42,478 nucleotides of DNA. Source: Alphaproteobacteria bacterium. GTDB taxonomy: Bacteria > Pseudomonadota > Alphaproteobacteria > UBA2966. The position numbers were made by a program, and so were the translations under genes. The stretch covers positions 1 to 42,478 of the forward strand of contig JAGWAU010000020.1 of NCBI GenBank assembly GCA_021296255.1. Direction: 5' to 3'. Below are positions 18,193 to 28,562 of the stretch, in pieces (the first letter of the stretch is position 1; every line of letters starts with the position of its first letter). The notes beneath the pieces were generated by a model. It worked only from the letters and a program-made list of their open reading frames with translations, was not told the DNA's origin and made no database searches.

Positions 18193-20111
18193 AGACGTTC
18201 AAGAACCAGGGTTGGCGCCCCGGTGGCAATTTCGGCGGCATGACTCTGTTCAAGGCCCTCGGACATCCTCACGCTACGGGGCGGGGGCAGGCGATGATTC
18301 AGCGGCTGCGGCAGGCAGGTCCGATCGCCGTTTACGATCCGTTGGGACAGGCCTCTGATTTTGAGGTTCTCTATTCGCTCGATGGCTGCAACGTTGTGGC
18401 CGCCTTCGTTCAGAACATCGACGAGGTCGGCACGAACGTGGCGGGTTGCGATGCCAGGCCGGTCACCGAGTTGCCGGGCTGTGCGGCGGCGACGCTTTTG
18501 ATCGCCGCATTCGATGCGGACCGGCTCTTGGATCACATCCGTCATCTCTTGCCCGAGGGGATGAGCGTCGTCTCCCTCGATGAAATGCGCCTGCCCGAGG
18601 ATTGGCTCAGCAATCCCCGCAGATATCTTGATCCCTTGAATTTTGCGACCAACTTCGCCTTTTTCCGTGACACGCAGGACCTGCACACGTCCGTTCGTAC
18701 CGCGAATTACTGGGCCGGATACGGCGCTCGGGATGTAGAGTTGTGGCTCTGCCTGTTCGACGAGTCCGGCTCCGTGTTGGCGAGTTGGAACGAACCGCTG
18801 ACCGACACGTGTTCCTCCATCACGATCAACAGCGCCGTAGTTCGGAGCCGGTTCGCTCTCGATGACTATTGCGGCTCTCTGTTCATTCATGCGTTGCGCG
18901 TTCGCGGGCACGACGTCGTCAAGTATGCGCTGGACGTCCACGGGAATGGCGCCGGCACGCTTTCTTGCACGCATGACGCCAATGCCTGGCCGGCGGATCT
19001 CTATGGCGGCACGCCGGCTCCGGACGAGGGTGAGCGCGTCGTGCTTTGGATTCAGAACAGCCACCCGCTCGCAATTCCCAGAGGCGGGGTCGGACTGAAC
19101 GCCATGGGCTCACAGGATATCGCGTGGCTGGATCAGGAGATTCCTGCTTTCGGCACCCATGCACTCGATGTCGCCACTCTTCTTCCCGATCTTCACTGGC
19201 CCGGCCAAATCGAAGTCCAGGCGGGGCGTTACTTCGTGCGGCCTCGATACGAGATCGAAGGCCCCGGCGGTCGGCGAAGGATCGCCCACGCCAACGTCGA
19301 GCGCACCGATCTTGAGCCTGATCCACGAATTCCGGACCTTGCACCGCTCATGGGCAAGGGATACATCCTGCCCTTTCCGGTATTGCCGGTGAGCGACTTC
19401 AGAAGCCTCGCTCTTCCGACGCCCATGGCGACCACTCAGCGGGAGCTGCCCGTCAAGTGCGCTCTGATGGACGCGGCCGGAGAGCGCGTCTCCGAGAAGT
19501 TTCTCGGACGCATCGCGCGGCGCGACAGCGTGGTCGTCGATGTCGACTCATGGATGCGAGACGAGGGCATGGACCTGCCGTCCGGCTACGGGCACATCGA
19601 ACTGCTCTATGATTTCAGGGACGGCGGCGAGGCGGACGGCTGGTTGCACGGCATCGGGCGCTACCGCCGCCGCGACAGCGAGCACGCGGCGGAAACGAGC
19701 TTCGGTGCTCACATCTTCAACACGCCCATCGTGTATCGGGACGAACCGCAATCTTACGCGTCTAACCCTCCCGGACTGTCGACCCGCCTGTTTCTCAGGG
19801 TTGGTGGCCATGGTCTCCAGACCATGTGCCACCTCATCTACCCCGCCTCGCAGCCCTGGAAAGACTTTTCGGACACCCAGTTCATCCTCCATGACGGAAA
19901 CGGGGAAATCGTGGATACGGTCTCCGTCAAGATTCCTTGTAGCGGATCCCTGCACTGGCGCTACCACGAGACATTCGACGCGGATGCCGTGAGCCGCGCC
20001 GGCGACGGTGCCTATATTCTGGTCCGTGATGCGACATGCCGTCTTTTCGGTTACCACGGGCTGCTCTCGAACGACGACGCCTTTTGCCTCGACCATATGT
20101 TCGGTTTCTGA
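18177..20111 (+). CDS. Large conserved-looking protein of unknown function
   Basis: I do not recognise this 644-residue protein. It has no signal peptide and no membrane segment, so it is probably cytoplasmic or surface-attached by another route. The composition is balanced, with many aromatic and charged residues in alternating, strand-like patterns (for example VELWLCLFDESGSVLASW and LSTRLFLRVGGHGLQTMCH), which suggests a beta-rich architecture of two or more similar domains. A TANYWAGYGARD stretch near residue 178, a DYCGSLFIHALRVRGHD stretch near 230 and a C-terminal CLDHMFGF are distinctive. Codon use matches the neighbours. It overlaps the end of the ELM1-like gene and lies 99 bases before trxB. 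The overlap ties it to the ELM1-like protein, so an envelope or polysaccharide role is a guess only. Confidence 0.85.
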   Translation: MSLDIETFKNQGWRPGGNFGGMTLFKALGHPHATGRGQAMIQRLRQAGPIAVYDPLGQASDFEVLYSLDGCNVVAAFVQNIDEVGTNVAGCDARPVTELPGCAAATLLIAAFDADRLLDHIRHLLPEGMSVVSLDEMRLPEDWLSNPRRYLDPLNFATNFAFFRDTQDLHTSVRTANYWAGYGARDVELWLCLFDESGSVLASWNEPLTDTCSSITINSAVVRSRFALDDYCGSLFIHALRVRGHDVVKYALDVHGNGAGTLSCTHDANAWPADLYGGTPAPDEGERVVLWIQNSHPLAIPRGGVGLNAMGSQDIAWLDQEIPAFGTHALDVATLLPDLHWPGQIEVQAGRYFVRPRYEIEGPGGRRRIAHANVERTDLEPDPRIPDLAPLMGKGYILPFPVLPVSDFRSLALPTPMATTQRELPVKCALMDAAGERVSEKFLGRIARRDSVVVDVDSWMRDEGMDLPSGYGHIELLYDFRDGGEADGWLHGIGRYRRRDSEHAAETSFGAHIFNTPIVYRDEPQSYASNPPGLSTRLFLRVGGHGLQTMCHLIYPASQPWKDFSDTQFILHDGNGEIVDTVSVKIPCSGSLHWRYHETFDADAVSRAGDGAYILVRDATCRLFGYHGLLSNDDAFCLDHMFGF

Positions 20112-20210
20112 CGGCGGTTCGCGCCGCCGTGCCTTGCGCGACCGGCAACGGCTTCATAAATACGGGAGGCCGTCCTCGGCCACGAGAGGTTGCTGCATGA
20201 GGGGTGCCGT

Positions 20211-21179
20211 ATGAGCGAGCACAAACATAGTCGAGTCCTGATCGTCGGGTCCGGCCCTGCAGGGTACACCGCCGCGATCTATGCAGCCCGGGCGAGCTTG
20301 GCGCCGATGGTGGTTCGCGGGTTGGAGCCCGGCGGGCAGATGACCATCACCACCGATGTGGAGAACTATCCGGGATTCTCCGAGATCATCCAGGGACCCT
20401 GGCTCATGGAGCAGATGGCGGAACAGGCCCGTAGCGTCGATGCCGAACTGATCGATGACATGATCACGGAGATCGACCTCTCGTCCCGTCCCTTCATCGC
20501 CAAAGGTGATTCCGGAAACGCCTACAGCGGCGATTCGGTGATTGTTGCGACGGGCGCGCAGGCACGCTGGCTTGGCCTGCCCAGCGAGGAGAGGTTCAAG
20601 GGCTTTGGCGTGTCCGCCTGCGCGACATGTGATGGATTCTTCTTCCGCCAGAAACAGGTCATCGTCGTGGGCGGTGGGAACACGGCGGTGGAGGAGGCGA
20701 TCTATCTCACCAACCACGCCAGCAAGGTGACGCTGGTCCATCGCCGGGATGAGCTCAGAGCGGAGAAGATTCTCCAGAAGCGCCTGTTCGACAATGAGAA
20801 AATCGCAATCCTGTGGAACCACGTTCTCGAGGAAGTCCTCGGCGAGCAGGAGCCCCCGGGCGTGACCGGAGTCAGGCTCCGGCATGCCCGAACCAGCGAG
20901 AGTCGGGAGATGGCCGTCGACGGCGTATTCATCGCCATCGGCCATACGCCCTCCACGGAGTTGTTCCGGGGCCAGGTCGAGATGGACGACGAGGGGTACA
21001 TCGCGACGGCCGCAGATTCGACGGCAACTAACGTCCCTGGCGTCTTCGCGGCCGGAGACGTTCAGGACAAGATATACCGCCAGGCCGTAACGGCGGCAGG
21101 CACCGGATGCATGGCCGCACTGGAAGCCGAAAAGTTCCTCGCGGAGCATGACGCCACGGCAAGCAAGGCTGCGGAGTAA
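20211..21179 (+). CDS. trxB: Thioredoxin reductase TrxB
   Basis: This flavoprotein of about 322 residues passes electrons from NADPH through FAD to thioredoxin. The FAD-binding dinucleotide motif is [20 protein letters not shown]. The redox pair is C137 and C140 in [11 protein letters not shown]. The NADPH-binding motif is [16 protein letters not shown], followed by [10 protein letters not shown], and the C-terminal FAD motif is [20 protein letters not shown]. An upstream in-frame ATG exists, but MSEHKHSR has a GAGGGG six bases before it and fits the family. It is followed after 21 bases by a LysR gene on the same strand. Confidence 0.97.
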   Translation: MSEHKHSRVLIVGSGPAGYTAAIYAARASLAPMVVRGLEPGGQMTITTDVENYPGFSEIIQGPWLMEQMAEQARSVDAELIDDMITEIDLSSRPFIAKGDSGNAYSGDSVIVATGAQARWLGLPSEERFKGFGVSACATCDGFFFRQKQVIVVGGGNTAVEEAIYLTNHASKVTLVHRRDELRAEKILQKRLFDNEKIAILWNHVLEEVLGEQEPPGVTGVRLRHARTSESREMAVDGVFIAIGHTPSTELFRGQVEMDDEGYIATAADSTATNVPGVFAAGDVQDKIYRQAVTAAGTGCMAALEAEKFLAEHDATASKAAE

Positions 21180-21200
21180 GGGCGACCTCCGAGCCAGATC

Positions 21201-22094
21201 ATGGACTGGGACAAACTCAGGATATTCCACAGTGTCGCTGATGCGGGTAGCTTCACCCACGCGGGCGAAACGCTGAACCTCAGTCAATCCGCCGTCAGCC
21301 GGCAGATCGGCGCGCTGGAGGAGAACCTCGGCGTCATGCTGTTCCATCGCCATGCGCGGGGCCTCATCCTGACCGAGCAGGGCGAGACGCTCTATCGCAC
21401 CGCGCACGACGTGTCCGCGCGTTTGGCGATGACCGAAGCCATGATCACGGACGCCGCCGAAAGGCCCCGGGGCGAACTCAAGGTGACGACGACCGTGGGG
21501 TTCGGCTCAACTTGGCTGACACCCCGAATTCGCGAGTTCACCGAACATTACCCCGATGTCACGCTCCACCTCATCCTCGATGATCGTGAACTCGACCTCG
21601 GTATGCGGGAGGCAGACATCGCGATCCGCATGCACGAGCCGATTCAAGGTGATCTCGTGAAGCGGAAGCTCGTCAGGGTGCATCGCCATATCTATGCCTC
21701 GCCGGAATATCTCTCCCGCAACGGAACGCCCGCGACGATCGAGGACTTGGCAGATCACAAGCTCATCGTATATGGCGAGGAAGCCCCAACGGTTCTGGCC
21801 GACGTGAACTGGCTTCTCACGCTAGGCGACAAGGGAAGCAAGAAGCGGCTAAATCCGACGTTGAAGGTGAACAACATTTACGGCACGCTCCTCGCGGTCG
21901 AATCCGGCGTGGGTATCGCGGGATTGCCCGACTACATAGTTCAGGGCCACTCGCGGGTGACGCGGATCATTCCCGAGGTCGAGGGGCCGGCGTTCGACAC
22001 CTTTTTCGTCTATCCCGAAGAACTTAGGCATTCGAAGCGAGTCGCCATTTTCCGCGACTTTCTTGTTCGAAAGGTTCAAGGGGAGCGATTTTAG
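21201..22094 (+). CDS. LysR family transcriptional regulator
   Basis: This 297-residue protein has the LysR N-terminal winged helix (MDWDKLRIFHSVADAGSFTH, then LNLSQSAVSRQIGALEENLG) and a periplasmic-binding-protein-like effector domain from about residue 90 (RGELKVTTTVGFGSTWLTPR, later AVESGVGIAGLPDYIV). It follows trxB closely and is probably co-transcribed with it, so it may respond to redox state, but the effector and targets are unknown. The only strong terminator is more than 270 bases downstream. Confidence 0.93.
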   Translation: MDWDKLRIFHSVADAGSFTHAGETLNLSQSAVSRQIGALEENLGVMLFHRHARGLILTEQGETLYRTAHDVSARLAMTEAMITDAAERPRGELKVTTTVGFGSTWLTPRIREFTEHYPDVTLHLILDDRELDLGMREADIAIRMHEPIQGDLVKRKLVRVHRHIYASPEYLSRNGTPATIEDLADHKLIVYGEEAPTVLADVNWLLTLGDKGSKKRLNPTLKVNNIYGTLLAVESGVGIAGLPDYIVQGHSRVTRIIPEVEGPAFDTFFVYPEELRHSKRVAIFRDFLVRKVQGERF

Positions 22095-22254
22095 AGTCTC
22101 AGTTTGGCTGGAACCGCTCCAGCGGTCCTTGTTGGCCAGGGCGGCGGACCTTCGGCCCGCTCCACAAGCTATGCAAAAAACGCATACCTGGTCTGAACAT
22201 TTGGGCCTACCAGCGCTCTTTCGTTGCGACCATATATGACGGGACTGAGTATTG

Positions 22255-22393
22255 CGTCCGCAATATTCACGACGCTTCGAGCGTTTCGCTCGAAACCGGT
22301 CGAATTTGGCCCCCCACATTCGGCCAATCTACGTCTCCCAGACGTAATGCCTCCCTGTTACAGTTGCCGGGCCCAAGTGGCCCGGCTTTTTTT
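22255..22393 (+). ncRNA. Candidate structured small RNA or long 3' leader
   Basis: The gap between lysR and the next gene holds a row of hairpins and no reading frame. They are ATTGCG-TC-CGCAAT (22251-22264), TTCGAGCG-TTT-CGCTCGAA (22276-22294), ACGTCT-CCC-AGACGT (22331-22345), and the terminator hairpin. The third loop and the following GCCTCCCTG expose pyrimidine-rich CTCCC sequences, which in alphaproteobacterial trans-acting small RNAs pair with ribosome binding sites. A weak promoter (TTGCGA, 17 bases, GAGTAT at 22224-22252) would start an RNA of about 135 bases. It could instead be a processed 3' end of the trxB-lysR message. Confidence 0.35.
22366..22393 (+). terminator. Strong Rho-independent terminator
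   Basis: GCCGGGCC, loop CAAGT, GGCCCGGC and seven T residues form an 8-base-pair GC hairpin with a U-run. It ends 40 bases before the start of the DsbA-like gene, so it closes the transcript that comes from lysR or from the candidate small RNA. Confidence 0.92.
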
Positions 22394-22433
22394 AGTTTCA
22401 CTTCCGCACGTCATGCGCTGATTGGAGACGTAG

Positions 22434-23054
22434 ATGAAGACTCTGGACTGGTATTTCGACTTTTTGTCGGGTTTCGCCTATCTGCAATTCAAGCAGCTGA
22501 AAGACCTGCCCGGCGATGTCTCGATCTCTTACCACCCCATGCTGTTCGCAGGGTTGCTGCGGCACCACGAGACCAAGGGCCCGGCTCAGATTCCGCGGAA
22601 GCGCGTATACACCTACCGCCATTGGATCTGGCAGGCGAAACAGGCGAATATCCCGTTCCGCATGCCCCCCAATCATCCGTTTCCGCCCTTGCCGCCGCTG
22701 CGCCTGGCCATCGCCCTCGAGAACGACGGCTCGGCGATCGAGACGATATTCGATCACATCTGGCAGCGAGGAGAGGACGTGGGCGACCCCCAGGGGTGGA
22801 CCCGGTTGACGGACAGGCTGGGCATCGCCGATGCCGAGACGCTGATTGAAGATCAGGGGGTCAAGGACCAACTCCGCGCGAACACCGAGGCCGCCGTCGA
22901 GCTCGGCCTTTTCGGCGTGCCGACGGCCATCGTCGACGACGAGCTCTTCTGGGGTCAGGACTCGACGTCGATGCTGTTCGCCTATCTCGAGGATCCGGAA
23001 CTGTTCCAGGACGACGAGATGGTCAGGGCGGCGAACCTGCCGACGGGCATTTAG
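22434..23054 (+). CDS. 2-hydroxychromene-2-carboxylate isomerase-like protein (DsbA/GST-kappa fold)
   Basis: This 206-residue protein has the thioredoxin-like fold of the HCCA isomerase / kappa-class GST group. It begins LDWYFDFLSGFAYLQFKQL: the serine that replaces the DsbA CxxC follows the first strand, which supports glutathione-dependent isomerase chemistry rather than disulfide formation. The C-terminal half has FGVPTAIVDDELFWGQDSTSM, the cis-proline and glutathione-binding part (GVPT). HCCA isomerase acts in naphthalene breakdown, but no such pathway is present here, so the substrate is unknown. A GGAGA lies upstream of the ATG. It is convergent with msrP, 27 bases apart. Confidence 0.88.
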   Translation: MKTLDWYFDFLSGFAYLQFKQLKDLPGDVSISYHPMLFAGLLRHHETKGPAQIPRKRVYTYRHWIWQAKQANIPFRMPPNHPFPPLPPLRLAIALENDGSAIETIFDHIWQRGEDVGDPQGWTRLTDRLGIADAETLIEDQGVKDQLRANTEAAVELGLFGVPTAIVDDELFWGQDSTSMLFAYLEDPELFQDDEMVRAANLPTGI

Positions 23055-23081
23055 AGCGGAGGGAGGTCTCGGCGACCGACG

Positions 23082-24068
23082 CTACATGAACAGCCGTTCG
23101 CCTTCCATGCCGTCATACAGTTGGGCGACGAACTCGCCGTAACCGTTGTAAATCACCGTCGGAATTCTGCCGTTCGTTCCGAGCACGCGTTCCGTCGCTT
23201 GGCTCCATCGGGGGTGGGGAACTTCCGGATTGACGTTCGCCCAGAAGCCGTACTCCCGGCCCTGAACCTCTTCCCAGAATGTTTTCGGCCGCTTGTCCGT
23301 GAACGTGAACCGGTCGATCGACTTGACCGACTTGAAGCCGTACTTCCACGGGGCCGCAAGCCGGAGCGGTGCGCCGTGCTGCTTTGCCAGCGGCTTGCCA
23401 TAAGCGCCCGTTACCATGAACGCAAGATCGTTGGCCGCCTCGGCAATGGTCAGTCCTTCGAGATAGGGCCAGGGATACCAGAACTGCCGCTGGCCCGGTG
23501 CCATTTCCGGTTTGTTGAATGTCGCCATTTCGATGTACTTCGCGCTGCTCAGCGGCTTGGCGAGTTCTACCAACGCCCTGAGTGGAAATCCCGTCCATGG
23601 CGCGACCATCGACCAGGCCTCGACGCAGCGATGACGATAAACCCGCTCCTCCAGCGATACCTTCGCCAGCAAGTCGTCGATCCCGATCGTGAACTCGTTC
23701 TCGACCATGCCCTCGATGCGGATTTCCCACGGCCTGATCTTCAGCTTTTGCGCTGAGCGCCAGATCTCCTTGTGGGAACCGTATTCATAGAAGTTATTGT
23801 ACTTGCCGTTGGTTTCCTCGTCCGTGATATCGCGTTCGACACGGTATCTCAGGTTCCGTGCGGCTGGATAGAGCGGGAATGACGGATCATCCCGCTGCGC
23901 GTCCGCCCATGGCACCTCGGCCAACGCCGGACGTGCGAAAGAGCCCATACCCGCCAGGATGCTGCCCGCCGCGAGTCCTGTCATGAGCTGGCGCCGGTTG
24001 AGAAATGCGCTTTCGGGCGTCGCCGCCGATTCCTGGAGTTCCCAGCCTTTGCGAACCTTGATCAACAT
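23082..24068 (-). CDS. msrP: Periplasmic methionine sulfoxide reductase, molybdoenzyme MsrP (YedY)
   Basis: This 328-residue enzyme of the sulfite-oxidase fold repairs oxidised methionine in periplasmic proteins. It carries a Tat signal (RRQLMTGLAAGS, arginines 25-26) ending near PALA-EVPW, as expected for a cofactor-loaded export. C148 in YRHRCVEAWSMVAPW is the molybdenum ligand, and PRWSQATERVLG lies near the end. The ATG has an excellent TAGGAGG site. The usual electron donor MsrQ, a haem membrane protein, is normally next to it but is not in this window. The molybdenum cofactor genes at the right end of the window could supply its cofactor. Confidence 0.95.
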   Translation of the reverse strand: MLIKVRKGWELQESAATPESAFLNRRQLMTGLAAGSILAGMGSFARPALAEVPWADAQRDDPSFPLYPAARNLRYRVERDITDEETNGKYNNFYEYGSHKEIWRSAQKLKIRPWEIRIEGMVENEFTIGIDDLLAKVSLEERVYRHRCVEAWSMVAPWTGFPLRALVELAKPLSSAKYIEMATFNKPEMAPGQRQFWYPWPYLEGLTIAEAANDLAFMVTGAYGKPLAKQHGAPLRLAAPWKYGFKSVKSIDRFTFTDKRPKTFWEEVQGREYGFWANVNPEVPHPRWSQATERVLGTNGRIPTVIYNGYGEFVAQLYDGMEGERLFM

Positions 24069-24170
24069 TTTTGCCTCCTAAGCCGCTTGCGCGGATGACG
24101 TTTCCGACATAAGGGCCGCCAGTCTCGGCCACAAGTCAAACTTACGTGATACCCGCCGGCGGCCGGCGCC

Positions 24171-24956
24171 TTACGCATCTTCGAAGGCGACCGTCACCTG
24201 CCCGAATTCCCCAAAATCGGCAACCGCCACGTCGCCGGCATCGGCATAGGCCAACCCGGTGGAGAGTCCCGTCGCGATGACGTCGCCCGCGCGCAGACCC
24301 ATTCCCGTGCTGGGTAGGTCGTTGGCGAGCCAGTGCAGTGCGTTCACCGGATGTTCGAGAACGTTGCCCCCGCTTCCGCGCGTGACGATTTTTCCGTTGA
24401 TCGCCAAGGTCACCTCGTGCGATGCCAGATCTTTCTGGCGCCAATCGATGACCGGTTCACCCAGGATCAAGCCGCCCGACAGCATGTTGTCGGCTATGAG
24501 GCTCAAGACGCCAACGCATGTCCAGTCCTGGTACGCAGTATCTACGATCTCGATGAGCGGAATCATCGCGTCGACGGCGTCGGTCACGGCATCGACGTCG
24601 AACGGCGCCCCGGACGGGGGCAAGTCCTTGCCGAGACGGAACCCGAACTCGGGCTCGATGAGGCGCATGAAATACTTGTCGCTTTGCAGCTTGACCGGGC
24701 TCTGATCAAGCTTGCCGGCCATCACCCGCCCGCGGCAGGGTTCATCGAATTTCAGCGTCTGTTGAGCAACTTCACTCGTACAACTCAGCTTCCAACCGAC
24801 GGATTGGCCGCCCCAGATTTCGACCAGACGATCTTGGATCGCATACGCCTCAAGAAGCGTCTCGGGGATCAGATCCGGCGGCAACGCCTCCAATTGCTTA
24901 CGTTGGTGATACGCCGTGGCCAACAGGCTTGCGCCGCGCGCCGCTGGCGCATCCAT
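24171..24956 (-). CDS. 2-keto-4-pentenoate hydratase family protein (MhpD-like)
   Basis: This 261-residue protein belongs to the MhpD branch of the fumarylacetoacetate hydrolase superfamily, which hydrates or decarboxylates 2-keto-dienoates from aromatic ring cleavage. Family signs are AYAIQDRLVEIWGGQSVGWK, then IEPEFGFRLGKDLPP carrying the metal-binding ExE, LIEIVDTAYQDW, and GDVIATGLSTG near the end. The frame is open far upstream, but that part is out-of-family and MDAPAARG is the natural start. It lies 29 bases after the EF-G-like gene on the same strand. No ring-cleavage genes are nearby, so it may serve another 2-keto acid. Confidence 0.87.
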   Translation of the reverse strand: MDAPAARGASLLATAYHQRKQLEALPPDLIPETLLEAYAIQDRLVEIWGGQSVGWKLSCTSEVAQQTLKFDEPCRGRVMAGKLDQSPVKLQSDKYFMRLIEPEFGFRLGKDLPPSGAPFDVDAVTDAVDAMIPLIEIVDTAYQDWTCVGVLSLIADNMLSGGLILGEPVIDWRQKDLASHEVTLAINGKIVTRGSGGNVLEHPVNALHWLANDLPSTGMGLRAGDVIATGLSTGLAYADAGDVAVADFGEFGQVTVAFEDA

Positions 24957-24985
24957 GGAATTTACCGTTCTCCGGGCTCTCGGCG

Positions 24986-27010
24986 TCACTCCGCTGCGTA
25001 GGCTTCCACGACCTCGTCCGCGAGACGCCCCTGCAACTCCTGCAGGTGATCGAACTTCCAGGTGAACGTACCGACACCGGACGTCAACGAGCGTATCTCG
25101 ATGATCAGGTCGTGCATTTCGGATTGCGGCAATTGGGCCGACAGGATGTCCCAGCCCTGCCAACCCGGACGGGTATCGAATCCCAGGATCTGTCCGCGCC
25201 GGCTGCTCACCACGCTGTTGACCCGCGCCGTCAGCTCGGAAGGCACCGAGATATCGACATGCAGGATCGGCTCCAACAGCACCGGGTTGCACTTGGGCAA
25301 TCCCTCCGACATGGCCATGCGGCCTGCCGTCTTGAACGCTAGTTCTGAGCTGTCGACCGCGTGATGCTGCCCGTCCGTCAAGGTCACTGACACGTCAACC
25401 ACGGGAAACCCGAGCGGTCCCTTGCTCAGGAAATCCAGGACTCCGGCCTCGACCGCGGGAATGAATTGACGTGGTACGGCACCGCCTACGACCTTCTCGT
25501 CGAACTGGAAACCGGAACCGCGCGGCAACGGCTTGATGTCGATGTGCACGTCGCCGAATTGGCCGTGGCCGCCGGTCTGCTTCTTGTATCGCGAGTGCTG
25601 CGAAACTCCCTTGCGAATCGCCTCCTTGTACGGAACCTTCGGGCGTTCCACATTGATCGACAGGCCCGAACGGTTCTTCAGCCGGTCCGCGGCCACGCGC
25701 AGGTGCATTTCACCCTGTCCCCACAGTAGCCACTGATTCGTGTCGTCCTCGTGTTCGAACCGCAGCGACGGATCTTCGTCCATCAACTTGGTCACGGCGC
25801 CCGAGACCTTGACTTCGTCATTGCGGTCAGCGGCTGTCATGGCCAACGCATAAACGGGCTGTGGTACGGGCGCCCGCGGGAGTTGTTCCACGTCCTTCGA
25901 GGTAGACAGCGTCGTGCCGGTAACGGCCTGTTCGAGTCGGCCCAACCCGACGATATCGCCCGCAACGGCCTCGGCTAGCTTGTCTGTTTGCTGACCCAGG
26001 AGTCGGAACAGGCCCGAAACGCGCTGGTCACCGAGTGTCATTCCGTCCGTGACCGAGCCCCGCCACATCCGGGCGACGGACAACTTGCCGCCATGCTGGG
26101 TGTTGAAGGACTTGAGAATCTGCACCAGGGGCTCGCTGCCACCGAGATCGATCCCCGCTCGTTCAGCGGCGACGTTCGCGGCCGGTACCTCATGCCGTAA
26201 CGCCTTCAACAGCCGATTGACGCCGGACGACTGCTCGGCCGTTCCCAGCAGAATGGGCACGACGTATCCATCCCGGGTGATATTGGAAAGGTGACCATAG
26301 GCGGCGTCCCGCTCGGGATCGACATCCTCAAGAAGCTGCTCCATCAGCGTATCGTCGTAGTCGGCCAGCTTCTCCAGCATCTCGTAACGGGCCTGTGCAA
26401 CATCGTCGTCCATGTCACCGGGAATGGCCGCCGGTTCCGACACCGCACCGGGCTTGTAGGTAAAGGCCCGAAGACTGGGAAGATCGACATAGCCGGTCAC
26501 CGCCTCGCCGTCGACAATGGGCAACTCCCGCAACACGAGGGGCTTTTCCGAAGCCTCCTGCAGAGCGGTCACCAGGTCGCCGATCGGACCCGAGGCCCGA
26601 TCCATCTTGTTGACGAAAATGAAATGAGGCAGGCCCATGTCGCTGAGCCGATGCAGCACGGGCATCATCATGATCGCCTTGTCCGCCTCCGGCTCGCATA
26701 CGACAACGGCCGCGTCGGCACCTATGAGCGCGTTGGCACCATCCTGCCAGAATTCGATGGAGCCCGGACAATCGAGAAACGTGAAGACATCGTCCAGGTA
26801 AGTGGTCGTCGCGACGTTGAGTTCCGTGCTCATCTGCCGGTCGCGTGCCTCGGGGCTCGCGTCACCGACGGTGTTGCCTTCCTTCGCGCTCCCCTTTCGG
26901 TGGACCGCTCCCGTGGCGAACAGGATCGCCTCGAGAAGTGCTGTTTTTCCAGAGGTGTATGGACCGACAAGCGCTACGGATCGCGGCCCGGCATCAGTAC
27001 TCCCGCTCAT
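24986..27010 (-). CDS. Elongation factor G-like protein (EF-G paralogue)
   Basis: This 674-residue GTPase has the five-domain layout of EF-G. The P-loop is GPYTSGKT (16-23), the G3 motif is DCPG (80-83) instead of the usual DTPG, and G4 is NKMD (134-137). The C-terminal half keeps domain II (SFNTQHGGKLSVARMWRGSV), domain IV (RYKKQTGGHGQFGDVHIDIK) and domain V (ARVNSVVSSRRGQILG). The altered P-loop and G3 and a shorter G' region mark it as the second, EF-G-like family rather than the main translocase, which normally sits with rpsL-rpsG-tufA. Its role is not established. It is followed by the MhpD-like gene. Confidence 0.9.
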   Translation of the reverse strand: MSGSTDAGPRSVALVGPYTSGKTALLEAILFATGAVHRKGSAKEGNTVGDASPEARDRQMSTELNVATTTYLDDVFTFLDCPGSIEFWQDGANALIGADAAVVVCEPEADKAIMMMPVLHRLSDMGLPHFIFVNKMDRASGPIGDLVTALQEASEKPLVLRELPIVDGEAVTGYVDLPSLRAFTYKPGAVSEPAAIPGDMDDDVAQARYEMLEKLADYDDTLMEQLLEDVDPERDAAYGHLSNITRDGYVVPILLGTAEQSSGVNRLLKALRHEVPAANVAAERAGIDLGGSEPLVQILKSFNTQHGGKLSVARMWRGSVTDGMTLGDQRVSGLFRLLGQQTDKLAEAVAGDIVGLGRLEQAVTGTTLSTSKDVEQLPRAPVPQPVYALAMTAADRNDEVKVSGAVTKLMDEDPSLRFEHEDDTNQWLLWGQGEMHLRVAADRLKNRSGLSINVERPKVPYKEAIRKGVSQHSRYKKQTGGHGQFGDVHIDIKPLPRGSGFQFDEKVVGGAVPRQFIPAVEAGVLDFLSKGPLGFPVVDVSVTLTDGQHHAVDSSELAFKTAGRMAMSEGLPKCNPVLLEPILHVDISVPSELTARVNSVVSSRRGQILGFDTRPGWQGWDILSAQLPQSEMHDLIIEIRSLTSGVGTFTWKFDHLQELQGRLADEVVEAYAAE

Positions 27011-27200
27011 AGATCGTGCCTCGATGCTGCTGCTCCGACGCCGACCGAAGTCCCGTCACGGATTCAAAGGCCGAAGCGGCATGATGTCCTTCCCTGGCCC
27101 ACTATGTTTTCAAGCGGACGCCCGGCATGCAAGGAGAAAACTGCCCTGATGTCACCGGCAGATGATGTGTCCGGGTTAGGTAGCACACGAGAGGGTGGAC

Positions 27201-28514
<1,314 letters not shown>

Positions 28515-28562
28515 TCACTTGCACTACTGGAATTTGCCTAGCGCTCGGGCATATTAGGGGAC

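Noticed and set aside
20154-21407. Minus-strand open frame (417 codons) across trxB and the start of lysR
   Set aside because: Spans two real genes on the other strand and shows no recognisable domain.
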